Positions 8,234 to 18,180 of a stretch of 64,000 nt of DNA are shown in pieces. Every line of letters begins with the position of its first letter. Position 1 is the stretch's first letter. Made by a program: the position numbers and the translations under genes. Below the pieces are notes generated by a model, which saw only the letters and a list, made by a program, of their open reading frames with translations, searched no databases and was not told where the DNA came from. This stretch comes from Polynucleobacter sp. MWH-S4W17 (GTDB lineage Bacteria > Pseudomonadota > Gammaproteobacteria > Burkholderiales > Burkholderiaceae), in assembly GCF_018687535.1 (NCBI RefSeq), contig NZ_CP061295.1:372001-436000 (forward strand), read 5' to 3'.

Positions 8234-9028
8234 TTAAATGGCTACAGGAGCTTTAATGTGAGGATGAGATTCATAGCCGACGATTTCGAAGTCTTCAAAC
8301 TCATAATCAAAGATTGAATCAGGCTTGCGCAAAATATTAAGCTTAGGTAAAGGGAAGAAGTTCCTCGATAACTGAAGTTCCACTTGTTCTAGATGGTTGC
8401 TATATAAATGACAGTCACCACCGGTCCAAACAAAGTCACCTACTTCAAGGTTGCATTGTTGCGCCATCATGTGCGTTAGCAATGCATAGCTAGCAATATT
8501 AAAGGGTACGCCCAAAAAGATATCCGCACTACGTTGGTAGAGCTGGCATGACAACTTGCCATCGGCTACATAAAACTGAAAGAAGGCATGACAAGGAGCC
8601 AAAGCCATGCGAGGAATATCAGCTACGTTCCAAGCAGAAACAATAATGCGACGCGAGTCTGGATTCTTTTTAATGGTCTCTACTACTTCTGAGATTTGAT
8701 CGATATGCTGACCATTCGGCGCAGGCCATGAGCGCCACTGATAACCATAGATAGGACCCAAATCACCATCGGGTGCTGCCCATTCATTCCAGATGGATAC
8801 GCCGCGTTCTTTCAGCCAGTTATTGTTCGTGCTGCCTTTGAGGAACCAGAGTAATTCATAGATGATTGACTTCAAGTGAAGCTTTTTAGTGGTCACCATG
8901 GGGAAGCCATCGGCTAAGTTAAAGCGCATCTGGTGGCCAAATACGGAGACCGTGCCGGTTCCGGTCCTGTCGGACTTTTGAACCCCCTTGGCGAGGACTT
9001 CTTTCATGAGATCGTGATATTGACGCAT
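8234..9028 (-). CDS. thyA: Thymidylate synthase
   Basis: At 264 residues it has the standard length of E. coli ThyA. The catalytic Cys lies in [14 protein letters not shown], the dUMP-binding region reads [18 protein letters not shown], and [16 protein letters not shown] is the N-terminal signature. It converts dUMP and methylene-tetrahydrofolate to dTMP and dihydrofolate. It is co-transcribed with folA. The start ATG gives MRQYHDL, the usual N-terminus. Confidence 0.96.
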   Translation of the reverse strand: MRQYHDLMKEVLAKGVQKSDRTGTGTVSVFGHQMRFNLADGFPMVTTKKLHLKSIIYELLWFLKGSTNNNWLKERGVSIWNEWAAPDGDLGPIYGYQWRSWPAPNGQHIDQISEVVETIKKNPDSRRIIVSAWNVADIPRMALAPCHAFFQFYVADGKLSCQLYQRSADIFLGVPFNIASYALLTHMMAQQCNLEVGDFVWTGGDCHLYSNHLEQVELQLSRNFFPLPKLNILRKPDSIFDYEFEDFEIVGYESHPHIKAPVAI

Positions 9029-9073
9029 ATAGATTGGCTAAAAGTGGTTATGTATTAACGAATTAAGGATAGC

Positions 9074-10123
9074 TTACTCGAATGTGGGCGACTTCACTCC
9101 CAAAGCCTTGTGAAGCTTGGGAGAGGTGGTTGTGTACTGGAGTTGAATCTGTTTTTCGGGGTTTAGGTATGCTGCTGCTGCAAAGGCAGCCAGAGCGGCC
9201 TCATGAAAGCCTGACAGAATCAATTTTTTCTTACCGGGGTAGACATTGATATCACCAACAGCGTAAATCCCAGGAGTACTGGTTTGAAATTTTTCTGTAT
9301 CAACACAGATTTGTTTGCGATCGATATTCAGACCCCACTCTGCAATCGGACCCAACTTAGGAGAGAGTCCGTAAAACACTAAAAGATCATCGAGTGGAAT
9401 CTGTTTTGCTTCACCATCAATATTGGTGAAGGTGATCTCAGAAAGCAGGCCATCTTTTTCTTCGTAAGCAGTAACTTGCCCAATTAACAATTGCATCTGA
9501 TTACTGGCGCATAGCTCACGCATTCCCGCAATCGATTTTGGCGCAGCCTTAAAATCATCACGACGATGAATTAAGGTAACGCTGGCTGCAATTTCAGAAA
9601 AATGAATTGCCCAATCCAGAGCTGCATCACCACCACCGCAAATCACAATTCGCTTTCCCGCGAATTGCTCAGGATTTTTAACATGATAGAAAAGTTGTTT
9701 CCCTACAAAGGCATTAATACCTTCAAGGTTAATGGTGCGAGGCTGAAAAGCCCCAACACCACCAGCAATAAATACAGATCTACTCAGAAAGTGATTGTCT
9801 TGCGAGGTGCTAATCAGAAAGCGGCCATCGGCTTGGGGTTCAAGCGTACTAACCTCTTGACCCAGATGAAATTGAGCCTTAAAGGGTTCAATCTGTTTGA
9901 GTAAGTTGTTGGTAAGTTCGCGACCAGTACACACTGGAATCGCAGGAATATCGTAGATAGGTTTATCTGGATAAAGCTCGATGCATTGACCGCCTACCTC
10001 TGGTAGCGAATCAATCACATGCGCTTTAATTTCTAAGAGGCCTAATTCAAAAACCTGAAAGAGACCCACAGGACCGGCGCCAATGATGACGGCATCGGTT
10101 TCTATAGGTTTATTCAACACCAA
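9074..10123 (-). CDS. Ferredoxin--NADP(+) reductase, thioredoxin-reductase-like type
   Basis: The 349-residue flavoprotein has two dinucleotide motifs: an N-terminal FAD motif in [13 protein letters not shown] and an NADPH motif in [14 protein letters not shown]. It lacks the CxxC of thioredoxin reductase. It has the C-terminal [18 protein letters not shown] segment typical of the TrxR-like ferredoxin/flavodoxin NADP reductases of Burkholderiales and Bacillus (YumC type). It lies 18 bases downstream of the ferredoxin gene fdxA, whose product is a plausible redox partner. Confidence 0.88.
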   Translation of the reverse strand: MVLNKPIETDAVIIGAGPVGLFQVFELGLLEIKAHVIDSLPEVGGQCIELYPDKPIYDIPAIPVCTGRELTNNLLKQIEPFKAQFHLGQEVSTLEPQADGRFLISTSQDNHFLSRSVFIAGGVGAFQPRTINLEGINAFVGKQLFYHVKNPEQFAGKRIVICGGGDAALDWAIHFSEIAASVTLIHRRDDFKAAPKSIAGMRELCASNQMQLLIGQVTAYEEKDGLLSEITFTNIDGEAKQIPLDDLLVFYGLSPKLGPIAEWGLNIDRKQICVDTEKFQTSTPGIYAVGDINVYPGKKKLILSGFHEAALAAFAAAAYLNPEKQIQLQYTTTSPKLHKALGVKSPTFE

Positions 10124-10140
10124 TTTCTTTGGCTAGAAAA

Positions 10141-10464
10141 TTACTTTACTAGCTGATCAAGTTTGTTTTTAACGTCTTTCCATTCTTCAGCATCTGGGAG
10201 AGCTGCTTTGGACTTAGTAATCGAAGTCCAAGAAGGGGAAAGTTCAGCGTTGAGTTTGATGAATGACTGTTGATCACCAGGAACATCATCTTCAGCGTAA
10301 ATAGCGTTAACAGGACACTCTGGAACACAAACTGCGCAATCGATACACTCATCTGGGTCAATCACTAAAAAATTAGGACCTTCACGAAAGCAGTCAACTG
10401 GGCAAACATCAACGCAGTCAGTGTATTTGCAACGGATACAGGCTTCGGTAACAACGTAAGTCAT
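10141..10464 (-). CDS. fdxA: Ferredoxin FdxA (7Fe-8S type)
   Basis: I chose the ATG at 10464 ([17 protein letters not shown]) because it gives the typical 107-residue FdxA; an in-frame upstream start at 10488 would add eight residues. Cluster-binding cysteines lie in [17 protein letters not shown] and in [12 protein letters not shown]. It is a small cytoplasmic electron carrier. The gene is first of a two-gene unit with the ferredoxin-NADP reductase and is divergent from the hydroxyacid dehydrogenase. Confidence 0.93.
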   Translation of the reverse strand: MTYVVTEACIRCKYTDCVDVCPVDCFREGPNFLVIDPDECIDCAVCVPECPVNAIYAEDDVPGDQQSFIKLNAELSPSWTSITKSKAALPDAEEWKDVKNKLDQLVK

Positions 10465-10582
10465 GGTGTTTTGTTTCAAGAGCCCCAAAAAGCCGGGTGC
10501 TTAGTTATAAAACCTCAATTTTAGCTGAAATAGCCTATTTTTCAGGCGAAAGGGTCTATTTAGTTGAGGTAAAGTTCCCAAT

Positions 10583-11596
10583 ATGAATACACAGCACAAT
10601 AGCCCAGTTAATCAGCAAAAACCCAAGATTTTGGTGGCAAGAGCCATTTTTCCAGAGGCATTAGCCAAATTAGAGGAATCTTTTGAGGTGAGATCCAATC
10701 AGGAGGATCGGATTTTTAGCCCTGAAGAGTTGCAAAAAGAACTCTCTGGGGTTGTAGGGGCTTTAGTTGCAGGTAGTGAAAGAATTGATGCAAATGCCTT
10801 AATGCATGCCAAGGATCTGAAAGTTGTGGCCAATATTTCTGTGGGATATAACAATTTTGATGTGCCGACCATGACTGCTGCTGGTGTAATTGCAACCAAT
10901 ACGCCAGATGTTTTAACTGATACAACAGCTGACTTTGGTTTTGCTTTATTGATGGCAACCGCAAGGCGTATAACTGAATCTGAGCACTGGGTACGGGCAG
11001 GACAGTGGGACAAGTGGTCCATTGTGAATAATCCCCTTGGTATGGATTTGCATCACAGTACAGTAGGCATTATTGGTATGGGCCGAATTGGTCAAGGCAT
11101 CGCCAAGCGCGCATTGGGTTTTGGGGTGAATGTGATTTATCACAATCGCAGTCATTTATCAGAGGCTGATGAAAGAGCCTGTGGCGCAAAGTATGTTTCT
11201 AAAGAAGAATTACTTCGCACCGCTGATCACGTAGTTCTAGTGTTGCCTTATAGCGCCGAGAGTCATCATACGATTGGCGCCAAAGAAATTGCTCTCATGA
11301 AACCAACGGCAACCCTGATAAACATTGCTCGTGGTGGCATTGTGGATGATGCAGCTCTGGCTCAAGCCCTAAAGGAAAAAAGAATCTTTGCAGCTGGCTT
11401 AGATGTATTCGAAGGCGAGCCCAAAGTGCACCCCGAGCTATTGAAATTGGCTAACGTAGTACTTGCTCCGCACATTGCGAGTGCTACAGAAAAAACACGT
11501 AGAGCGATGGTGGATTTGGCGGTAGATAACTTACGTGCAGTGCTTGCAGGAAAAAAACCACCCAGCCTTATTAACGCCGAAGTTTATAAAACTTAG
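10583..11596 (+). CDS. D-2-hydroxyacid dehydrogenase (glyoxylate/hydroxypyruvate reductase type)
   Basis: The 337-residue protein has the NAD-binding motif GIIGMGRIGQGIA in the middle and the catalytic Arg, Glu and His in INIARGGIVDD, DVFEGEP and LAPHIASAT. These mark the D-isomer-specific 2-hydroxyacid dehydrogenases. The pattern is closest to glyoxylate/D-glycerate dehydrogenases (GyaR, TkrA), so reduction of glyoxylate or hydroxypyruvate is likely; other 2-ketoacids cannot be excluded. It is transcribed alone and ends in a strong terminator. Confidence 0.88.
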   Translation: MNTQHNSPVNQQKPKILVARAIFPEALAKLEESFEVRSNQEDRIFSPEELQKELSGVVGALVAGSERIDANALMHAKDLKVVANISVGYNNFDVPTMTAAGVIATNTPDVLTDTTADFGFALLMATARRITESEHWVRAGQWDKWSIVNNPLGMDLHHSTVGIIGMGRIGQGIAKRALGFGVNVIYHNRSHLSEADERACGAKYVSKEELLRTADHVVLVLPYSAESHHTIGAKEIALMKPTATLINIARGGIVDDAALAQALKEKRIFAAGLDVFEGEPKVHPELLKLANVVLAPHIASATEKTRRAMVDLAVDNLRAVLAGKKPPSLINAEVYKT

Positions 11597-11599
11597 TAA

Positions 11600-11630
11600 A
11601 AATAAAGCCGAGCATTACTCGGCTTTATTT
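11600..11630. terminator. Intrinsic terminator after the hydroxyacid dehydrogenase
   Basis: A perfect 13-bp stem (AAATAAAGCCGAG paired with CTCGGCTTTATTT) encloses a five-base loop. The arms are A-rich and T-rich, so it can work in both directions, for the dehydrogenase and for the convergent small membrane protein gene. Confidence 0.88.
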
Positions 11631-11658
11631 ATTGGAGATAACTCCGAATATCCAATGT

Positions 11659-11952
11659 TTACTCAGCATCAATTTCTTCTGGCAATTCGCGTAACGCTAA
11701 TTCAATACCGCCGAATTTTCCAGCAACCCAGTTATAGACTTTGCAGGCGATCCACAACAATCCAAACCCGAGCAGGGCATTGAGAATGAGTGCGGATAAC
11801 ACAGTAAATCCTGGGATAGCACCGTCACGAATGAAGGCTACAAACAAAGCCAACAATACGATTGGTACAGAGAAGCAGAGGTAAACCAAAACTAAGGTTT
11901 TGGCGGTATGCATTGGGTCTAGAAAGACGAGTTCTTTTTTGCTAAGTTTCAT
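11659..11952 (-). CDS. Small two-helix membrane protein of unknown function
   Basis: The 97-residue product has two clear transmembrane helices (about residues 18-40, TLVLVYLCFSVPIVLLALFV, and 48-72, FTVLSALILNALLGFGLLWI). The N-terminus is Lys-rich and the C-terminus acidic (LRELPEEIDAE). No named family is recognised. It starts 12 bases after moeA on the same strand, so it is probably the last gene of the moaA-mobA-moeA unit, but no role in cofactor synthesis is evident. Confidence 0.6.
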   Translation of the reverse strand: MKLSKKELVFLDPMHTAKTLVLVYLCFSVPIVLLALFVAFIRDGAIPGFTVLSALILNALLGFGLLWIACKVYNWVAGKFGGIELALRELPEEIDAE

Positions 11953-11964
11953 GATGACGCAATC

Positions 11965-13281
11965 TTAAAGCAGTCCATCAAAAAGCGCTATATCTACCCA
12001 GTCTCCAGCGGCAACATTTCCTTGCTCATGACCTAGGATCACAAAGCAGTTGGCCTCACTCATCGAGCGCAAAATTCCAGCACCTTGGCTGTCAGTTAGC
12101 CTTACTGCTGGTTTGCCATCGACTCCACGTCCTAGAATAGCGCGTTGAAATTCTGTACGACCTGGTTTTTTTCGAATGGGAACTTCGGCAATGGCCTGGG
12201 TAAGAGGTGGCTCAGTCTGATTGGCACCATTGAGCTGTAGAAGTGCTGCTCGGACAAATTGATAGAAGGTCACCATGACTGCTACGGGATTACCGGGTAG
12301 GCCAAAGAAGAGTGTTTTGCGAGCAGGAGATTTTTCAGCGACTGGTTTGAGAACTCCAAACGCCATAGGGCGTCCTGGGCGCATGGCGATTTTCCAGAAA
12401 CCGACATCGCCTAACTCTTGCATGATCTGTTTTGTGAAATCTGCTTCACCAACCGAAACGCCCCCAGAAGAAATCAATACATCTGCTTTGCTAGCGGCAT
12501 CGATAAAGGCTTGCTTCAAAAGGGTGGGATCATCGCGCACAATGCCGCAGTCAATGATCTCTAAATTCAGGCGATTAAGTAAACCAGTAAGGCTGTAGCG
12601 ATTGCTGTCATATATGCTGCCTGCATCTAATGCTTGGCCTAGCGCACGCAATTCATCACCGGAAGACAGAATAGCTACTTTGAGTTTGCGCTTTACAGGT
12701 AAGGAGGCAATGCCAAGTGATGCGGCTAGACCTAGATCAGAAGGGCGCAGTAAGCGGCCGGCAGCAATTGCGGGTTTGTCCTTTTGAAGGTCCTCGCCAC
12801 GTAGGCGTCTGTTCTCGCCAGGCTTTAATTGATCTTGCTTGAATTCAATTACATTCTCATCTTTGTCACTTGTGAATTCTTGTGGAATGACGGTATCGCA
12901 GCCAGTGGGCATTAGTGCGCCCGTCATGATCTTGAGGCATTCCCCAGGACCAATGCTGCCCTCAAAGGGTTTGCCGGCAAGCGCTGTACCAATCACTCTT
13001 AAGGTGATGGCCGTGCTGTTGGTGTCGAGACATTTGCCATCAAATGCAAAACCATCCATGGCCGAATTGTCTGCAGCCGGAACATCGATGGGTGAAAGTA
13101 AATCGGCTGCCAATATCCGATTAATCGCTTGATCCAATGCAATATTTTCAATATCTGCAGGATCATTAATCGTCTTAGCTTCTTCAATGAGATCTTCTAC
13201 CAACGCGGCAATTGCCTTGCGTGCGTCATCCACATGTAGTGACGAGGTCAAGAGAATAGGTTGGTTTGGGGAATGACTCAT
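11965..13281 (-). CDS. moeA: Molybdopterin molybdotransferase MoeA (first copy)
   Basis: The 438-residue protein has the MoeA layout: PADNSAMDGFAFDG near residue 70, an ILSSGDEL motif, the SSGGVSVGEADF catalytic segment, FGLPGNPVAVMVTFYQF, and a C-terminal beta-barrel domain. MoeA inserts molybdate into adenylylated molybdopterin. Its start overlaps the mobA stop by four bases (ATGA). A second moeA begins at 63610, so this organism has at least two copies. Confidence 0.93.
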   Translation of the reverse strand: MSHSPNQPILLTSSLHVDDARKAIAALVEDLIEEAKTINDPADIENIALDQAINRILAADLLSPIDVPAADNSAMDGFAFDGKCLDTNSTAITLRVIGTALAGKPFEGSIGPGECLKIMTGALMPTGCDTVIPQEFTSDKDENVIEFKQDQLKPGENRRLRGEDLQKDKPAIAAGRLLRPSDLGLAASLGIASLPVKRKLKVAILSSGDELRALGQALDAGSIYDSNRYSLTGLLNRLNLEIIDCGIVRDDPTLLKQAFIDAASKADVLISSGGVSVGEADFTKQIMQELGDVGFWKIAMRPGRPMAFGVLKPVAEKSPARKTLFFGLPGNPVAVMVTFYQFVRAALLQLNGANQTEPPLTQAIAEVPIRKKPGRTEFQRAILGRGVDGKPAVRLTDSQGAGILRSMSEANCFVILGHEQGNVAAGDWVDIALFDGLL

Positions 13282-13883
13282 GCTGATACTTCTTCTAGTG
13301 ACTTTAGCTCATCAGGGGTATTTATATTGGCAAATACCTGTGGATCTTTAAAAACCACAGTGCTATTTCTCAACCCTTTAAACCAGCGATCAATTTTGAG
13401 ATCCCCTTTTTGGAGAAATTGATTCAATGAATCTTGCAAGTTACTACGCATAAGACAAAAAACAGGCTGTGCCCATACTTTACCATCCGCTTCTTTGGTA
13501 GAGGCGTACACCAATTCAAAATCCCCTCGCTCCATCTCGGTAATTAATAACTCTGCGAGATTATTGGGTAGCAAGGGTGAGTCGCAAGGTGAAGTTAGGA
13601 GATAAGCCGTCTTGCAGGACTTCAAGCCTACAGAGAAGCCTGCTAACGGCCCTGAAAAATCTGGCGTTTCATCCATGATCACTGGATACCCATAGCTCGC
13701 ATACTTTGTGATGTTGCGGTTGGCATTAATCACAATGGTTTGTACCTGGGGCTTGAGTTTTACGATAGCTGACTCGATGAGTGGTTTACCGTGAAAAGGG
13801 ATTAAGCCTTTATCAATGCCACCCATGCGTTGTGCTCTCCCGCCAGCAAGTATGAGTCCAGTAATGTCTTCAGTAGAAATCAT
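13278..13883 (-). CDS. mobA: Molybdenum cofactor guanylyltransferase MobA
   Basis: The N-terminal nucleotidyltransferase motif LILAGGRAQRMGGIDKGL is the MobA signature, and SPCDSPLLP carries the metal-binding Asp. At 201 residues it has the usual length. It attaches GMP to Mo-molybdopterin to form the MGD cofactor used by DMSO-reductase-family enzymes such as formate dehydrogenase and nitrate reductase. It overlaps moaA by one base (TAATG) and moeA by four, showing tight translational coupling. Confidence 0.93.
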   Translation of the reverse strand: MISTEDITGLILAGGRAQRMGGIDKGLIPFHGKPLIESAIVKLKPQVQTIVINANRNITKYASYGYPVIMDETPDFSGPLAGFSVGLKSCKTAYLLTSPCDSPLLPNNLAELLITEMERGDFELVYASTKEADGKVWAQPVFCLMRSNLQDSLNQFLQKGDLKIDRWFKGLRNSTVVFKDPQVFANINTPDELKSLEEVSA

Positions 13884-14998
13884 TAACCACCAATGTAAGA
13901 CATTTCAACCTTGCGGTTACCAGATAACAGATTCGCGGTATGCGAACCTCGAATTTCTGAATAGTGATCATTGCGAGTTGACCAGGTATTCATTACCGCA
14001 TTAGCGATTTCTAAATCACTCTTGCTGGAGCGCAATAGGGTTTTGAAATCAAAACCTTCATTGGCAAAAAGGCAGAGATACATTTGCCCATCAGTCGAGA
14101 TGCGCGCTCTAGAGCATTCATGACAGAACGTTTGAGTAACACTGGAGATCACGCCAATCTCGCCAGAGCCATCGACATAGCGCCAACGCTGTGCAACTTC
14201 GCCGGTGTAGTTGGCTTCAACAGGCTCCAGAGGAAAGGCTTCATGAATCCTGGCAATGACTTCTTTGGATGGAAGTACCTGCTCCATATTCCAGCCATTA
14301 GAGCTACCCACATCCATAAATTCAATAAAACGCAGAATGACGCCACTACCTTTAAAGTGCTTAGCCATTGCAACAATCTCATGATCGTTGGTACCTTTTT
14401 TCACCACCATATTGACTTTGATGTTCTGGAAGCCTGCTTCTTGTGCTGCGGCAATTCCATCAAGTACATCGGCGACTGGGAAATCGACATCATTCATTTT
14501 CTTGAAGATCGCATCATCCAACCCATCAAGACTTACTGTCAATCTTTGGAGGCCGGCTGCTTTTAGAGCGGTAGCTTTCTTGCGCAAGATGCTGCCGTTA
14601 GTCGTTAAGGTTAGATCAAGCGGCTTACCTTCAGTCGTCTGAATTTTTGCCAACATCTCAATCAGCACTTCTAAATTCTTGCGTAGCAAAGGCTCGCCAC
14701 CAGTCAGTCTAATTTTTTCAACGCCTAATGTGGCGAAGATAGAAGTGAGGCGAGTGATTTCTTCAAAACTCAGCAATTCTTTATGAGCTAAGTAAGGATA
14801 GTTTTGGTCAAACACTTCCTTAGGCATGCAATAGGTACAGCGGAAGTTGCAGCGATCAGTCACTGAGATACGGAGATCTCTTAGGGTGCGTCCCCGAGTG
14901 TCTTTCGTATGGCCGTGAGGAGTGACGAGTTCGGCACCAATGGGTGGCGTTAGGCCTTTGCCTTCGTCTATTCGAATGGGGATTACTTTTTCAACCAT
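13883..14998 (-). CDS. moaA: GTP 3',8-cyclase MoaA
   Basis: This is a radical SAM enzyme with the CNFRCTYC cluster motif, a second C-terminal cluster ([11 protein letters not shown] and YLCLF), and the C-terminal Gly-Gly needed for function. It performs the first step of molybdopterin synthesis, GTP to 3',8-cyclo-dihydro-GTP. I chose the ATG at 14998 ([13 protein letters not shown]); an in-frame TTG at 15043 would add 15 residues that are not typical. It is first in the moaA-mobA-moeA operon. Confidence 0.93.
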   Translation of the reverse strand: MVEKVIPIRIDEGKGLTPPIGAELVTPHGHTKDTRGRTLRDLRISVTDRCNFRCTYCMPKEVFDQNYPYLAHKELLSFEEITRLTSIFATLGVEKIRLTGGEPLLRKNLEVLIEMLAKIQTTEGKPLDLTLTTNGSILRKKATALKAAGLQRLTVSLDGLDDAIFKKMNDVDFPVADVLDGIAAAQEAGFQNIKVNMVVKKGTNDHEIVAMAKHFKGSGVILRFIEFMDVGSSNGWNMEQVLPSKEVIARIHEAFPLEPVEANYTGEVAQRWRYVDGSGEIGVISSVTQTFCHECSRARISTDGQMYLCLFANEGFDFKTLLRSSKSDLEIANAVMNTWSTRNDHYSEIRGSHTANLLSGNRKVEMSYIGG

Positions 14999-15092
14999 AT
15001 ACGCAATTATGGCTGTGAAACGGGGTTTCTGCCAAACCGCCAAATATCCTTTTGGGATAAATGGCAGTCTGGAGAAAAAGCTTCAATAAGCG

Positions 15093-17717
15093 TTAAACCG
15101 TTTTTTCTTGGCCGCCGGTTTCTACTAAAACCATTGGGCCATCATGAAGACTAACAGCCGGTTTAGGTGCTCTGCCCAAGTTATGAGCAACAGGCTCTGC
15201 CTGAATCTGACTTTGAGCATCAGCATGCTTTGAAGAGTCGGTAGCGACCCAAATCATGCCGGCTGATTGCACAACGCTGTGCAATGGAGTTTCTTCAAGC
15301 GCCTGGAAGGCAATCTTAGGAAGCTCTGGTGCAGGTTTGGCAATTACTTCTAACGTGGCAGCCGCAACAGCAACTGGTGCTGGAGTGGATGCGGGAGCAG
15401 AGTTTTGTGCAGGACGATTTGATTGACGTGGAGCACGTGGTGCGCGCTCTTGCCTTTCTTGTTTCTCTGCTACAGGTTTTGCGTTGCCAAAGCTGTTCGC
15501 GATGTTCTGAATTGGCATGCTTGCTGATGCGCCAGCCATTCCTACAGGAGGGCCTGCAAATGGACTTGCTGACACAGCAGTTGCTGGTGTATTAGCAACA
15601 TCATTGCCACCTTCAGTACGCTCGCCACGTTGACCACGACCACGACCACGACGGTTGCGACCACGACCACGACGCTCTTCACCCTCAGCGCCTGGAGTAG
15701 TTTCGCTACCAGGAGCGGCTTCAGTTGCAGGCGTTACTGCTGCTGGATTAGCTTGATTACGGTTCGCATCTTGACGTTCTGGCTTCGGACCATTTTGATT
15801 GCCCTGGTTACGATTGCCGTTACGGTTGTTGCGGTTGCGATTGTTGTTAGCACCTTCTGTTGGAGTACCTTCAGCTGCAGCTGCTGCTGGGCGCTCAGTA
15901 CGCTCGCCACGACGGTTGCGACCACGATTGCGATCGTTACCATTGCGGCCTTGATTGCGGCCACGTGGGTTGCTTGGTGCAGGCTTCTCTTCAACTGCTG
16001 GGGATGAGGAGAACAGCTTCTTGATAAATCCAAAGAGACCGCCAGAACTTTCAGTCACCACTTTTTCAGTACGTGCAGGACGTGGCTGACTGACTGGTGC
16101 AGGTTGTGTTGGAGTGATACCTTTAACTGCTGCTTCTGGACGTACTTTTACATCCGCATCTTTTTTGCTAACGGTCGTGTCTGTCTCAAGCTCACGAGCA
16201 GCTTCTTCCGCCATCACATAGCTAGCCTTTTGGTCATCAAGACGTGGGTCGTCATGACGCAAACGCTCAAGTTTGTAATGCGGAGTTTCTAAATGCTTGT
16301 TGGGAACCATCAAGACATTCACTTTGAAGCGAGTCTCGATCTTGATGACTTCAGCACGTTTTTCATTCAGGAGGAAGGCAGCCACTTCGACTGGCACCTG
16401 TGTATGAATCGCTGCTGTGTTTTCCTTCATCGCTTCTTCTTGGATGATGCGCAGAACTTGCAAGGCAGAAGATTCAGTATCGCGAATGTGGCCAGTGCCG
16501 TTACAACGTGGGCAGGTTACATGGCTACCTTCGGATAACGCAGGACGCAAGCGCTGACGAGACATTTCCATCAAGCCAAACTTGGAGATTTTGCCCATCT
16601 GAACGCGAGCACGATCATGACGCAGAGCATCGCGTAAACGGTTCTCAACATCTTTTTGTGCTTTGCTCGATTCCATGTCAATGAAGTCGATCACGATCAA
16701 GCCACCCAAGTCACGCAAACGCGCTTGACGGGCGATTTCATCAGCAGCTTCTAAGTTGGTGCGAGTAGCAGTCTCTTCGATATCAGAGCCACGGGTTGCA
16801 CGTGCTGAGTTGACATCTACTGAAACCAAGGCTTCAGTGTGGTCGATCACGATTGCGCCACCAGATGGCAATGGCACAGTGCGTGAGTAAGCAGTTTCGA
16901 TTTGATGCTCAATCTGGAAACGAGAGAACAAAGGCACATCGTCTTGATAGCGCTTTACTCGTGGCAAATTGTCAGGCATCACTACAGACATAAATGCTGC
17001 AGCTTGTTCGTAGATGTCATCGGTATCGATGAGAATCTCACCAATATCAGGCTGGAAGTAATCACGAATCGCGCGAATCACTAAGCTAGATTCGAGGTAG
17101 ATCAGCAATGGGGCGGAGTTGCCTTTGGCAGCTTCATCAATCGCTTTCCACAATTGCATGAGGTAACTTAAGTCCCACTGCAATTCAGTGGCGTCACGAC
17201 CAATACCAGCGGTACGAGCAATGATGCTCATGCCATCTGCCACTTCTAATTGAGCCATCGCTTCGCGGAGTTCTTGACGGTCTTCACCTTCAATACGGCG
17301 GGAAACGCCACCCCCTCGTGGGTTATTCGGCATGAGAACCAAATAACGGCCTGCCAAGGAGACAAAGGATGTAAGGGCTGCACCTTTTTGGCCGCGCTCT
17401 TCTTTTTCTACTTGAACAATAATTTCTTGACCTTCGCGTAAGGCATCCTTAATGGAGGCATTACGAACGTCGATACCTTCTTTAAAGTAAGTACGGGCCA
17501 CTTCCTTAAATGGCAAAAAGCCATGACGCTCTTCGCCGTAATTGACAAAGCAGGCCTCAAGGGAAGGTTCAATACGGGTAATGACACCTTTGTAGATGTT
17601 GCCTTTGCGTTGTTCACGGCCGGCAGCTTCGATATCGATATCAATGAGTTTTTGACCATCAACGATGGCAACTCGCAACTCTTCTTGTTGAGTTGCATTA
17701 AACAACATGCGTTTCAT
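15093..17717 (-). CDS. rne: Ribonuclease E
   Basis: The 874-residue protein begins with MKRMLFNATQQEELRVAIVDG and an S1 domain (about residues 35-120). Catalytic Asp residues lie in SVDVNSARATRG and VIDFIDMESSK, and the Zn-link Cys pair lies in TCPRCNGTGH, matching RNase E/G. The C-terminal third (about 520-874) is low complexity, rich in Arg, Asn, Gly, Pro and Ala, and corresponds to the disordered scaffold for RNA and degradosome partners. It endonucleolytically processes mRNA and rRNA. A long leader precedes it. Confidence 0.95.
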   Translation of the reverse strand: MKRMLFNATQQEELRVAIVDGQKLIDIDIEAAGREQRKGNIYKGVITRIEPSLEACFVNYGEERHGFLPFKEVARTYFKEGIDVRNASIKDALREGQEIIVQVEKEERGQKGAALTSFVSLAGRYLVLMPNNPRGGGVSRRIEGEDRQELREAMAQLEVADGMSIIARTAGIGRDATELQWDLSYLMQLWKAIDEAAKGNSAPLLIYLESSLVIRAIRDYFQPDIGEILIDTDDIYEQAAAFMSVVMPDNLPRVKRYQDDVPLFSRFQIEHQIETAYSRTVPLPSGGAIVIDHTEALVSVDVNSARATRGSDIEETATRTNLEAADEIARQARLRDLGGLIVIDFIDMESSKAQKDVENRLRDALRHDRARVQMGKISKFGLMEMSRQRLRPALSEGSHVTCPRCNGTGHIRDTESSALQVLRIIQEEAMKENTAAIHTQVPVEVAAFLLNEKRAEVIKIETRFKVNVLMVPNKHLETPHYKLERLRHDDPRLDDQKASYVMAEEAARELETDTTVSKKDADVKVRPEAAVKGITPTQPAPVSQPRPARTEKVVTESSGGLFGFIKKLFSSSPAVEEKPAPSNPRGRNQGRNGNDRNRGRNRRGERTERPAAAAAEGTPTEGANNNRNRNNRNGNRNQGNQNGPKPERQDANRNQANPAAVTPATEAAPGSETTPGAEGEERRGRGRNRRGRGRGQRGERTEGGNDVANTPATAVSASPFAGPPVGMAGASASMPIQNIANSFGNAKPVAEKQERQERAPRAPRQSNRPAQNSAPASTPAPVAVAAATLEVIAKPAPELPKIAFQALEETPLHSVVQSAGMIWVATDSSKHADAQSQIQAEPVAHNLGRAPKPAVSLHDGPMVLVETGGQEKTV

Positions 17718-18090
17718 AACACTCTCCTATGGGGGAGGGCGTCGTTGCGCGCTGCGTTAGGGGACAAGTTAGATACCACTTGGGACTAAGCCCAAGGCGG
17801 TTTATGAGTGTGGATCATGCAAATCTAGACATTTTTTGCCTAGTTCACCAGCTTAACTGTTGGTTAATATGGTGCCACACCTGACGATCGCCGCAGAGAC
17901 CTCCTTTAGGTCATCAATGCAGGCGCGCGCCTGAAAACTGTCTTCTAATCGCGGGTCGCGGCATACGGCACACCAACCCTGCGCCTCATTAAACGGGGGA
18001 GGGGCAACCCCGGGAGTCTTTTAAAGGGCGACTCCAAGCTCCACGATTCAAACCTGACTTCAGGTTGGTCTCGGGCCAATAAATTGGCTA
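17718..18090 (-). promoter_or_regulatory. Long structured 5' leader of rne (candidate autoregulatory UTR)
   Basis: Nothing in this gap looks coding. Read on the minus strand, the roughly 370 bases between the putative TATAAT promoter and rne contain several stems: GGAGTC with GACTCC, GGGG with CCCC, the palindrome CAGGCGCGCGCCTG (17920-17933), GACCT with AGGTC, and CTTGGG with CCCAAG. Enterobacterial rne is autoregulated through a long structured 5' UTR; a similar role here is an inference from position, length and structure. Confidence 0.5.
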
Positions 18091-18098
18091 GAGCGTTG

Positions 18099-18104
18099 AT
18101 TATA
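18099..18104 (-). promoter_or_regulatory. Putative -10 element of the rne promoter
   Basis: The minus strand reads TATAAT, a perfect sigma-70 -10 box. The -35 region is less clear: TTGTCA lies 14 bases upstream and CATTGT 16 bases upstream. Transcription would start near 18090 and give a leader of about 370 bases. Confidence 0.5.
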
Positions 18105-18180
18105 CGGCACAAGTTGCGTGACAATGGGGTATTGTTGAGTCCCTTGTCATCCCCTGGTGGGGTCACAAGAAAGATAAATC

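Noticed and set aside
15044..15092. Terminator after rne
   Set aside because: A GCTT/AAGC stem followed by TTTTTC exists on the minus strand, but it has only four pairs, too weak to call.
17945..18166. 73-codon frame on the minus strand in the rne-rluC gap
   Set aside because: It has an atypical composition, lies over the stems of the rne leader and has no Shine-Dalgarno or recognisable protein; the frame appears accidental.
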